Shown: piece by piece, positions 1-5,175 of the stretch
Layout of the letters: every line of letters starts with the position of its first letter
Position numbering within the stretch: the first letter of the stretch is position 1
Source: an uncultured Halomicronema sp.
GTDB lineage: Bacteria; Cyanobacteriota; Cyanobacteriia; Phormidesmidales; Phormidesmidaceae
NCBI GenBank assembly: GCA_937897665.1
Contig: CALCPB010000382.1
Coordinates: forward strand, 1-6,757
DNA length: 6,757 nucleotides
Direction: 5' to 3'
Translations under genes and position numbers: made by a program
Notes under the pieces: model-generated
Told to the model about the DNA's origin: nothing
Databases searched by the model: none
What the model saw: the letters and a program-made list of their open reading frames with translations, nothing else

Positions 1-2
1 TG

Positions 3-24
3 TCGTCTGGTTTCAGAGAATCGG
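3..24 (+). repeat. Left arm of an imperfect inverted repeat at the window ends; possible 3' end of an incoming + strand gene
   Basis: This 22-bp stretch matches the reverse complement of 6736-6757 at 19 of 22 positions. Similarity stops on the inner side, and on the outer side the right-hand partner is cut by the window edge, so the full repeat may be longer. Read inward on +, an open frame runs from base 2 to a TGA at 83-85 and gives V-W-F-Q-R-I-G. The right arm read inward gives V-L-F-Q-R-I-G, with the Arg codon (AGA/CGC) and the last Gly codon (GGG/GGT) differing synonymously. That suggests two related coding 3' ends pointing into the window, but the frame is too short to name. An outward frame from GTG at 46 on the minus strand is also open, so the reading is not settled. 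Confidence 0.4.
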
Positions 25-66
25 GATAAGAGCTAGCGGCGATCACATGGCCACAAAGATCTTGAA

Positions 67-86
67 CTCAGGCATGTTGCCTTGAG
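67..86. repeat. Small bulged hairpin upstream of the methyltransferase gene
   Basis: CTCAGGCA (67-74) can pair with TGCCTTGAG (78-86) around a TGT loop, giving 8 pairs with one bulged T. There is no T-tract on the + side, so this is not a canonical intrinsic terminator. It overlaps the stop of the possible incoming frame ending at 85 and lies 66 bp before the methyltransferase start. It could help separate the two transcription units, or be chance. Confidence 0.2.
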
Positions 87-138
87 ACGGGCAGTCCACT
101 GGCAGGTCAGCGCTATAGTTTGAAGGCTTGGTCTTACG

Positions 139-145
139 AAGGGAG
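139..145 (+). promoter_or_regulatory. Ribosome binding site of the methyltransferase gene
   Basis: AAGGGAG lies 7 nt before the ATG at 153. It decides the start in favour of ATG 153 over an in-frame TTG at 120, which has no such motif upstream. The same heptamer precedes the lytic transglycosylase start, so this genome appears to use it. Confidence 0.6.
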
Positions 146-152
146 CGCCGCT

Positions 153-770
153 ATGGGGTGGTATGGTCGCTGGGTGTTTCCGCGTTTACTGGAATGGAGT
201 ATGGCGGGAGAGCCGCTCTCAACCTATCGGCGAGAGGTGCTGGCAGATGTCACCGGCCAAGTTTTGGAGATTGGTTTTGGCACGGGCTTAAACCTGGCTC
301 ACTATCCTGAAACGGTGTCATCCCTCACGGTGATTGATCCCAATCCTGGCGTGGCCGCGATCGCTCAACCCCGCATCGACGCCTCGCCTTTACCCATCAC
401 AAGTAAACCGCTGCGGGGCGAGTCGCTCGCCTTCGCAGATGAGACCTTTGATTGGGTCGTCAGCACTTGGACGCTCTGTAGCATCGCCAACCTCGATCAG
501 GCCCTGCAGGAAATTCGCCGCGTTCTCAAACCGGGTGGCAAATTCACCTTTATTGAACACGGACTGAGTGATGACCCCAAACTACAGCCCTGGCAACATC
601 GCCTGACGCCCCTACAAAAGCGCATCGCCGATGGCTGCCATCTCAATCGGGCGATCGCGCCGCTGGTGGAGACGTATCTGCCGATCGCCAGCCTCAAAAC
701 CTACTATGCAAAAGGCTTACCCAAAGTTGGTGGTTATTTTTATCAAGGTGTTGCCGTCAAGCCAGGTTGA
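153..770 (+). CDS. Class I SAM-dependent methyltransferase, METTL7/TMT1-like
   Basis: A 205-residue cytoplasmic protein with a Rossmann-type SAM-binding fold. Motif I is VLEIGFGTGLN (37-47); the acidic residue expected to hold the SAM ribose is D62 in VIDPNPG. They are followed by FDWVVSTWTLCSI (99-111) and LKPGGKFTFIEHG (125-137). The pattern T-x-x-LCS, then EH, then DGCHLNR (160-166) and a C-terminal Y-x-x-x-AVK is what I recall from the METTL7/TMT1 group. Human members of that group methylate small thiols. Bacterial members have no settled substrate, so thiol or lipid methylation is inference. ATG 153 is chosen because AAGGGAG sits 7 nt upstream and because relatives begin near M-x-W-Y-x-x-x-V-F-P-R; an in-frame TTG at 120 would add 11 residues. 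It has no transmembrane segment or signal peptide. It converges with tatC, 97 bp away, and no partner gene is evident. Fold confidence is high, subfamily moderate, substrate unknown. Confidence 0.9.
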   Translation: MGWYGRWVFPRLLEWSMAGEPLSTYRREVLADVTGQVLEIGFGTGLNLAHYPETVSSLTVIDPNPGVAAIAQPRIDASPLPITSKPLRGESLAFADETFDWVVSTWTLCSIANLDQALQEIRRVLKPGGKFTFIEHGLSDDPKLQPWQHRLTPLQKRIADGCHLNRAIAPLVETYLPIASLKTYYAKGLPKVGGYFYQGVAVKPG

Positions 771-799
771 AGACGGGCTCAAACATCACACCAGCATCG

Positions 800-819
800 G
801 GGTTGGGCAATGCCAAGCC
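800..819. terminator. Weak hairpin between convergent methyltransferase and tatC genes
   Basis: GGGTTGG (800-806) pairs with CCAAGCC (813-819) around a 6-nt loop, with one G-G mismatch. It lies in the 97-bp convergent gap, where a shared terminator would be expected. Neither strand has a following T-run, so termination here is not proven by sequence. Confidence 0.25.
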
Positions 820-867
820 ACTCCTACCAAACTGTGACAGCCGGTCTGGTCTTGCCGCAAAATATGC

Positions 868-1647
868 TTAGCGGCCCGACAGCCGCACGAGGCCAATGCC
901 GCCAAAATACAGCGAGAGCACCGCGCCGCCCAAAAGACTTTGCGTTACCGGATCCGTTGACGGCGTTAACACCGCGCCCAAAATAGCCGCGCCTAAAAAG
1001 ATATAACGCCAGCCTTTGAGCATGGTTTCGGAACTGACGATGCCAAGCAGCGCCAGCAAGAATTGCACAACCGGTACTTGAAACGCCAGCCCCGTGCTGA
1101 ATAACAGCAGCAGCACAAATTCGAAGTAGCGATCGATTGACCACAGCTGCTCGACCACATTTTCGCCATAGCTGATAAAAAAGTTGAGGGCGGCGGGAAT
1201 CAGCGCGATGTAGGCAAAAAAGAGACCGACAAAAAACAAGCCGCTGGAGCCCAATACCACCGGGCCGATGACGCGGCGTTCGCGGCGAGTTAGCCCCGGC
1301 AGCACAAACATAATGACTTGGTAGAGGATGAAGGGACTCGCCACCAAGATGCCGCAGTAGCCCGCCACCTTCAGCGAGACAAAGAAATATTCCCCAGGTG
1401 ACAGCTGCAAAAACTTGGCGCCCTTGGCGGGTACCTCTAACAGCTGCACAATCCGCTCGACGAACACAAAACAGCCCACAACGCCGAGCATGACCGCAAT
1501 CAGCGAATAAAAAATTCGCATCCGCAACTCTTCGAGATGATCAAAAATCGACATCTCAACATCGCCCGGTGCCTCATCAAGATGATCATCAGGTTCGCGA
1601 TCACCCGATTTTGGTGGCAGCGTTTCGGTGTTGGGAGATGAGGTCAT
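868..1647 (-). CDS. tatC: Sec-independent (Tat) translocase subunit TatC
   Basis: A 259-residue integral membrane protein, the core receptor of the twin-arginine translocase. It binds the RR signal peptide of folded, often cofactor-bearing proteins and recruits TatA-type subunits; in cyanobacteria it serves thylakoid and plasma membranes. A hydrophilic, acidic N-terminus (1-33) is followed by HLEELR (37-42; E40 corresponds to E. coli E15) and SPGEYFF (83-89). [10 protein letters not shown] (116-125) follows, with E123 in the signal-binding loop, then [11 protein letters not shown] (183-193) and TPSTDPVTQ (228-236). About six membrane segments lie near 46-66, 97-118, 128-152, 177-200, 213-228 and 234-250. 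Q190 replaces the E. coli E170, as in plastid TatC. Length and motifs are normal. The start at 1647 has only a weak AGG upstream; M32 is an alternative, but the extended N-terminus resembles other cyanobacterial TatC. It is last in the minus-strand block, 60 bp after rodZ; no tatA/tatB is in the window. Confidence 0.97.
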   Translation of the reverse strand: MTSSPNTETLPPKSGDREPDDHLDEAPGDVEMSIFDHLEELRMRIFYSLIAVMLGVVGCFVFVERIVQLLEVPAKGAKFLQLSPGEYFFVSLKVAGYCGILVASPFILYQVIMFVLPGLTRRERRVIGPVVLGSSGLFFVGLFFAYIALIPAALNFFISYGENVVEQLWSIDRYFEFVLLLLFSTGLAFQVPVVQFLLALLGIVSSETMLKGWRYIFLGAAILGAVLTPSTDPVTQSLLGGAVLSLYFGGIGLVRLSGR

Positions 1648-1686
1648 AGCCTAAATAAAAGCGCGTCACGGTAACCAGGTGTCCTC

Positions 1687-1692
1687 ATTGTA
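1687..1692 (-). promoter_or_regulatory. Candidate -10 element for tatC
   Basis: On the minus strand the hexamer is TACAAT (5 of 6 to TATAAT), 39 nt before the tatC start. No convincing -35 lies 16-18 bp upstream. A 4-bp inverted repeat (CCTC/GAGG) brackets it. It could be an activator-dependent internal promoter or a chance match in the rodZ-tatC gap. Confidence 0.25.
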
Positions 1693-1707
1693 AGAGGCAT
1701 CTTTTAT

Positions 1708-2574
1708 CTATGGGTTGGGCAGCGTTTCTGGATCGGTCTCGGGGGTCAAGGTGAGATTGCTGACCGTACCCGGTGCGCCCAGGCGGCTCTCTTCACTGCC
1801 GTTAAAGGAATACAAAACACCGCCCGAGTTACCCGCGGTGACCAGCAACTCGTTTTGAGCCGTCCAAGACTCGCGAGTGCCCGCTGTCAGCGTGCCTTCA
1901 TACACTTCTTCGCCATCGACGGTGACCCGCATCCAGGCATCATCTTCAAGGTTTACATCAAAGGTGATCGGGGCGTCGTTGGCGGCAACGGGCTCGCTCT
2001 CAGCCGTCGCGGTCGTTTCCGCCGCGTCAATATTATCCTCAGCTGTCGGCTCAGCGGACTCTTCAACTGGGTCAGTGGTATGGGCTCGCTGCGGGGTGTT
2101 GCGCGTGGTCAGGAAGGCGATTAGTGCGATCGCGGTGGCGACGGCCGCTGCCCCTAAGAACCAGATCACTGGATTGCTACCCGTTCTTGATTCGGGCGAT
2201 GCCCCCCCTCGAACAATCGGCTCAGCTTTAGAAAGCACTTTCAGGCCGTGTTTGTCTTCTGGATTGACCACCCCTTCGACACTACCCTGAGTAACCAGCT
2301 GCGGGTCGGGCAAAACGGCGACCGGTGTCGGTTCAAACTGTTTGGCGACTTCGCGACCATTTAACCCGAGATGGTCGGCATACCGAAGAATAAACCCCTG
2401 CACGAACACCGGTTCGGGCAGAGATTCCCAGTCACCAGTTTCGATCGCTTTCACCAAGGCGGGACGAATAAAAATTTGATTCGCAACTTCATCAACCGTC
2501 TTACCTTTTTCCTGACGCAGGTCTTTTAGGTAAGCACCGACCTTGAGAAGCTGCTCCTGCTGGGCTGGATTCAC
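1708..2574 (-). CDS. rodZ: RodZ-like helix-turn-helix membrane protein with DUF4115 domain
   Basis: A 288-residue single-pass membrane protein. The N-terminal cytoplasmic part is a Cro/CI-type helix-turn-helix (about 10-75) with LKDLRQEKGKTVDEVANQ and a later FVQGFILRYADHLGLN, the usual RodZ form. The domain binds MreB in characterised RodZ. A transmembrane helix follows (about 136-156), then a Thr/Ala/Glu-rich linker (about 160-200). The C-terminal beta-rich DUF4115 domain (about 203-280) contains DAWMRVTVDGEEVYEGTL and is expected in the periplasm. The established role of RodZ is to couple the MreB filament to the elongation machinery and set cell shape; the role here is inferred by homology. 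The start is GTG at 2574, with AAGGTG 4 nt upstream on the minus strand. It lies 88 bp after the lytic transglycosylase and 60 bp before tatC, consistent with an envelope-related transcription unit. Family assignment is good; the symbol rests on domain architecture. Confidence 0.85.
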   Translation of the reverse strand: MNPAQQEQLLKVGAYLKDLRQEKGKTVDEVANQIFIRPALVKAIETGDWESLPEPVFVQGFILRYADHLGLNGREVAKQFEPTPVAVLPDPQLVTQGSVEGVVNPEDKHGLKVLSKAEPIVRGGASPESRTGSNPVIWFLGAAAVATAIALIAFLTTRNTPQRAHTTDPVEESAEPTAEDNIDAAETTATAESEPVAANDAPITFDVNLEDDAWMRVTVDGEEVYEGTLTAGTRESWTAQNELLVTAGNSGGVLYSFNGSEESRLGAPGTVSNLTLTPETDPETLPNP

Positions 2575-2578
2575 GTTG

Positions 2579-2584
2579 CACCTT
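2579..2584 (-). promoter_or_regulatory. Ribosome binding site of rodZ
   Basis: On the minus strand AAGGTG lies 4 nt before the GTG start at 2574. It supports this non-ATG start; the spacing is a little short. Confidence 0.45.
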
Positions 2585-2641
2585 GCCTTACTCAGAGAAC
2601 ACAGCGATGGACAAGTCAGTGATGACCTTCCTCAGGAGATA

Positions 2642-2647
2642 ATTGTA
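2642..2647 (-). promoter_or_regulatory. Candidate -10 element for rodZ
   Basis: On the minus strand TACAAT matches the -10 consensus at 5 of 6 positions, 67 nt before the rodZ start. The expected -35 position is occupied by the palindrome at 2661-2670 and has no good TTGACA match. If used, it would let rodZ be transcribed separately from the lytic transglycosylase gene. Confidence 0.3.
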
Positions 2648-2660
2648 AAGGGAAAGGTCA

Positions 2661-2670
2661 CGTCATGACG
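2661..2670. repeat. Perfect 10-bp palindrome over the lytic transglycosylase stop codon
   Basis: CGTCATGACG is its own reverse complement and contains the TGA stop (2663-2665 on the minus strand). It sits where the -35 of a rodZ promoter would be. Further GTCA/TGAC tetramers occur at 2615, 2623, 2657 and 2672, making six in about 60 bp. An operator is possible; chance is not excluded. Confidence 0.35.
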
Positions 2671-4861
2671 GGTCAGAGCGCTGCAAACCCTCAATTTGGC
2701 GGGCAATTTCTTGATTATAGAGTCGCAAATAGTTCCAGTAGCCCCCTAACACGGCACGAATATATTGCTTAGTTTCAGGGAACGGAATCTTTTCAGCAAA
2801 GTCATCTTCGCTGCTGTAGTTGTTACGCGCGATCCAATCGGCCACGTTACTGGGGCCAGCGTTGTAGCTAGCGACCGCATAGAGGGAATGGTTGCCATAT
2901 TCCTCATGGGTATAGTCCAAATACCAGGTGCCCAACTTGATGTTGTCTTCTGGCCGATCCAGCGCGGTAATTTCGATATCAGTTTTGTCTTGAATCCAAT
3001 CGGCGGTGTCGGGCATCACCTGCATCAGACCGGTCGCCCCGACCACCGACCGAATCTGGGGCTCAAAGCGCGATTCTTGCCGAATCAGAGCCGTCACCAA
3101 CAGCGGATTGAGGGCGCGCTTGGCGGCCCAAGTCGTAATCAGATCGGCATAGGGAAAGGGATAGAGCGTTTGCCAGTAGGCCGGATGTTGCTGCAGGGTT
3201 TGGTGGGTTTGCTGCTCATCCGGCGTATCTCGCCAATCGAGACTCGACACCATAAACATGCCGTCGAGGTTGTCGCCGACGCCCACCCGCAACACCCCAT
3301 CAGTAAACTGTTCGGCCATCGAAGGAGATTGCAGCGTCTCAAATTCCACCTGCCACAAGGCCCAAGCATCGCGATCTTGACCGAGCAAATACAGTTCTTG
3401 CAGGGTGGTCGACCCGGCCGGCAGTGGCGTTCTTTGAGCGGGCAAGGCGATCGCTGGCTGCTGCGATCGCACCGTGCGAAAATCACCCACATCCCAGCCC
3501 AACGCGACAGCTGACCGCCAAGCAAAATACGCCTCGGCATGATCGCGAATCACCTGCTCACACCGCTGGGTCGCGGCCTCATTTTGCCCCGCCCGTAGCG
3601 CCCACTGGCCCGACCAAAAGCCCATCTCAGCGGCCAAGTCATGGTCAACGTTTTCTTTAATGACCTGATCGGCCCACTCGATCGCGCCCGACCAGTTGCC
3701 TGCCTGAGCCGCATTTCTGGCATAGCGAGATCGCAGTTCAGCCGCTTCCTCGGAGCCGCTATAGTCCTGCAAAATCACCTGCCGCACTTGAGTCGCCGTA
3801 TCCGGACTGTCGAGCGCGTCAAAGATCTGGGCTTTTTCGAGCAAGGCTTCGCCGCCGCGTTCAGGAAACCGCGCCACCACCTGATCGAGCAAATCCAAAG
3901 CCTGCTCTTTTTCCACCAGGTAAGAGAGCTTGATCAGCCCCAAACCGGTTTCAGGCGCGTCGGGAAACTGCTCATTGAGCGCGCGGTAGTGGGCGATCGC
4001 GGCCGCCCGCGGACTGCCGATCTGGGCCCCGCGCCCGGCGCGATAGAGGCTCTGCGGCGTCGCCGGTGCCTGGCCGTAGGCCGCGCCAGCCGCCTTATAC
4101 ACCTGCCGCTCCCAGTAGGCAAACCCGACATCGCGCCAGTCTTCGGCAGTGAGTTGCCCCTCGTACTGCTCCACCAAACGATCAACGAGGGCAGGCACTT
4201 CTGGATGGTAAATACCGTGACGGGCCATCACTAGCAGCAGCGCTTTTTCGTTAGGAGGATCTGGACTTTCCACCAGCCGTTTATAGGCCACCTCGACGCT
4301 GCGCGGGTGAGCCGGAAACCGCTGCAGCAACTGGTCTAAATATTCCGGCTGCTGCTGTCCCAAATAAAACAGCGCCTCGCCTGCTGCAGGCTGCTCACCA
4401 TGTTTTTGTAAAACCGTGCGCCAGGTTTCTTGAGCGGCTTCGGTGTGTCCGCTAGCCTGCTGCGCGGTGCCTAACTTGACGCGGCTGTGGGCCTCTAGGT
4501 CGGGATAGTCTTCTGCCAAGCTGGTCAACAGCGGCACGGCCTGACCGCTGCGCCCTTGGGCAATGAGATCGGTGGCGAGCAAATAGCGGGCCCGCATCTG
4601 CTCGACCGAAGGCGACTGGGTAGCGATCGCCGACAACGATTCGGCCCGCTGCTCCGGCGACTTGAGCGCTAGCGCCAACACCAAAGAATCGGCCTCGGCC
4701 TCTAGCGCAGTGCCGACACTAACGGCAGAACTGTCGCTCCCGCCCTGTCGTCCTGGCAACCAACCCGCCGCATCGACAAAGGCCACGGTCACCCCCAGGC
4801 CGAGCGCCGTAACACTGGCCAACCCCAACCAAGGCATCCAATTTTCTAGCCGTCGCCGCAT
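2663..4861 (-). CDS. Membrane-anchored Slt70-type lytic transglycosylase
   Basis: A 732-residue peptidoglycan lyase. It is expected to cleave MurNAc-GlcNAc bonds with formation of 1,6-anhydroMurNAc during wall growth and turnover. The N-terminus MRRRLENW precedes one hydrophobic helix (about 9-28), a signal anchor placing the rest in the periplasm. Residues about 50-560 are an alpha-helical, TPR-like superhelix with repeated Ala-rich helix pairs and R/D-Y/F-P-x turns, resembling the Slt70 ring. The C-terminal GH23 SLT domain (about 566-715) carries the catalytic glutamate E596 in ALIRQES, then GLMQVMP (611-617), ASYNAGP (664-670) and IPFPETKQYI (692-701). All key residues are present. The start at 4861 is chosen because AAGGGAG lies 6 nt upstream and a membrane anchor follows directly. 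The frame is open to 5134, but those 91 extra residues use rare AGA/AGG codons and lack coding-like periodicity. It is first in the minus-strand block and divergent from pepA. Confidence 0.93.
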   Translation of the reverse strand: MRRRLENWMPWLGLASVTALGLGVTVAFVDAAGWLPGRQGGSDSSAVSVGTALEAEADSLVLALALKSPEQRAESLSAIATQSPSVEQMRARYLLATDLIAQGRSGQAVPLLTSLAEDYPDLEAHSRVKLGTAQQASGHTEAAQETWRTVLQKHGEQPAAGEALFYLGQQQPEYLDQLLQRFPAHPRSVEVAYKRLVESPDPPNEKALLLVMARHGIYHPEVPALVDRLVEQYEGQLTAEDWRDVGFAYWERQVYKAAGAAYGQAPATPQSLYRAGRGAQIGSPRAAAIAHYRALNEQFPDAPETGLGLIKLSYLVEKEQALDLLDQVVARFPERGGEALLEKAQIFDALDSPDTATQVRQVILQDYSGSEEAAELRSRYARNAAQAGNWSGAIEWADQVIKENVDHDLAAEMGFWSGQWALRAGQNEAATQRCEQVIRDHAEAYFAWRSAVALGWDVGDFRTVRSQQPAIALPAQRTPLPAGSTTLQELYLLGQDRDAWALWQVEFETLQSPSMAEQFTDGVLRVGVGDNLDGMFMVSSLDWRDTPDEQQTHQTLQQHPAYWQTLYPFPYADLITTWAAKRALNPLLVTALIRQESRFEPQIRSVVGATGLMQVMPDTADWIQDKTDIEITALDRPEDNIKLGTWYLDYTHEEYGNHSLYAVASYNAGPSNVADWIARNNYSSEDDFAEKIPFPETKQYIRAVLGGYWNYLRLYNQEIARQIEGLQRSDPS
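3447..3470. repeat. Pair of HIP1 octamers (GCGATCGC), with seven more in the window
   Basis: Two exact GCGATCGC palindromes lie at 3447-3454 and 3463-3470, inside the lytic transglycosylase gene. Seven others are at 357, 651, 2126, 3993, 4623, 5528 and 6067. All nine are inside coding sequence; tatC and the gaps have none. This density is a hallmark of many cyanobacterial genomes and is the strongest taxonomic clue here. Confidence 0.95.
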
Positions 4862-4867
4862 CTGGGT

Positions 4868-4874
4868 CTCCCTT
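4868..4874 (-). promoter_or_regulatory. Ribosome binding site of the lytic transglycosylase gene
   Basis: On the minus strand AAGGGAG lies 6 nt before the ATG at 4861. It fixes the start there, just before the membrane anchor, and argues against the longer open frame reaching 5134. Confidence 0.65.
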
Positions 4875-5130
4875 GCTGATCTCAGGCGCTGCTGCGTTTC
4901 CTCCTGCAGTTCTAGCAAAATCTGGCGCAAGTGAAGCGGTTTGTTTGGCGCCGCCCATGAACTCGGCGGCATCGTTCGCCGACTCCCGTTGCCGCTCGGT
5001 CGAGCAAAGCGGGCTGGCCGAGGGGCGAACAGCGCTGCCCAACACCGCCCTGCAGGGGCTTTCGCAGCGGTTACCGACAGCCGCATGGCGGGACGAACGG
5101 CAAAAAATTGCAGAACCCGGCAAGCTGTGA
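4873..5130 (+). CDS. Doubtful short open reading frame, 85 codons from TTG or 57 from ATG 4957
   Basis: I do not recognise this frame. It is open from TTG 4873 to TGA 5128-5130, with an internal ATG at 4957. A hand count from 4957 gives GC of about 67, 58 and 74 percent at codon positions 1, 2 and 3, the order expected of a real gene in a GC-rich genome. The overlapping minus frame has its highest GC at position 2, which is not coding-like. Against it: neither start has a ribosome binding site, the 5' part overlaps the leader of the divergent transglycosylase gene, and the product has no motif, signal peptide or membrane segment that I can name. It ends 45 bp before pepA on the same strand and could be a leader ORF or a decayed gene. 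Confidence 0.2.
   Translation: MLISGAAAFPPAVLAKSGASEAVCLAPPMNSAASFADSRCRSVEQSGLAEGRTALPNTALQGLSQRLPTAAWRDERQKIAEPGKL
5033..5069. repeat. Nested inverted repeats in the divergent intergenic region
   Basis: CGCTGC (5033-5038) and GCAGCG (5064-5069) are perfect 6-bp arms enclosing the 10-bp palindrome CCCTGCAGGG (5048-5057). No T-run follows. This could be a protein site or a structured transcript segment; in GC-rich DNA it may also be chance. Confidence 0.3.
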
Positions 5131-5136
5131 TCAAAT
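5108..5136 (+). promoter_or_regulatory. Candidate promoter of pepA
   Basis: TTGCAG (5108-5113, 3 of 6 to TTGACA) and TCAAAT (5131-5136, 4 of 6 to TATAAT) are separated by exactly 17 bp. Transcription would begin near 5143, leaving a leader of about 33 nt before the ATG at 5176. The hexamers are weak, so this is only a candidate. Confidence 0.3.
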
Positions 5137-5137
5137 G

Positions 5138-5155
5138 AGAAGGGTAAAACCTTCT
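5138..5155. repeat. Inverted repeat at the expected pepA transcription start
   Basis: AGAAGG (5138-5143) and CCTTCT (5150-5155) are perfect 6-bp arms around the AT-rich spacer GTAAAA. The element lies just downstream of the candidate -10, a position typical of operators. It could equally form a small hairpin in the leader RNA. Confidence 0.35.
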
Positions 5156-5175
5156 GAAAAGTTGCTCGCGCCCTT

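Larger units (their letters stand above)
4862..5175. other. 314-bp divergent intergenic region between the lytic transglycosylase gene and pepA
   Basis: This must contain promoters for both divergent genes. On +, a TTG-containing -35-like element at 5108 and TCAAAT at 5131 form a plausible pepA promoter. On the minus strand a weak extended -10 (TGCTAGAAC) lies about 40 nt before the transglycosylase start. The region also has nested inverted repeats (5033-5069), a small palindrome near the expected pepA transcription start (5138-5155), and a short + strand open frame (4873-5130) with coding-like base periodicity but no ribosome binding site. No RNA gene or known riboswitch is recognised. Confidence 0.6.

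Noticed and set aside
114..119. TATAGT as a -10 element for the methyltransferase
   Set aside because: The nearest -35-like sequence (TTGAGA at 83-88) is 25 bp away, too far for a standard promoter; a start with only a good -10 is possible but unsupported.
120..152. Upstream TTG start for the methyltransferase, adding 11 residues
   Set aside because: AAGGGAG is correctly spaced for ATG 153 and lies inside the proposed extension; the extra residues do not resemble the family N-terminus.
824..1144. 106-codon minus-strand open frame
   Set aside because: Out-of-frame shadow of tatC on the same strand; the tatC frame carries all expected motifs.
1617..1727. Shared 11-bp string GGCAGCGTTTC in the tatC N-terminus and rodZ C-terminus
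   Set aside because: Both encode an ETLP tetrapeptide in otherwise unrelated sequence; most likely coincidence.
1855..2290. Two overlapping + strand open frames (89 and 137 codons)
   Set aside because: Both are antisense to rodZ; the low-complexity Ser/Ala/Val composition mirrors the linker and transmembrane codons of RodZ.
2765..3514. 249-codon + strand open frame
   Set aside because: It lies wholly antisense to the SLT catalytic domain of the lytic transglycosylase, whose motifs are intact, and its product shows no domain. It is a shadow of a GC-rich gene.
3641..4234. 197-codon + strand open frame
   Set aside because: Antisense to the TPR-like part of the lytic transglycosylase; no recognisable domain and no ribosome binding site.
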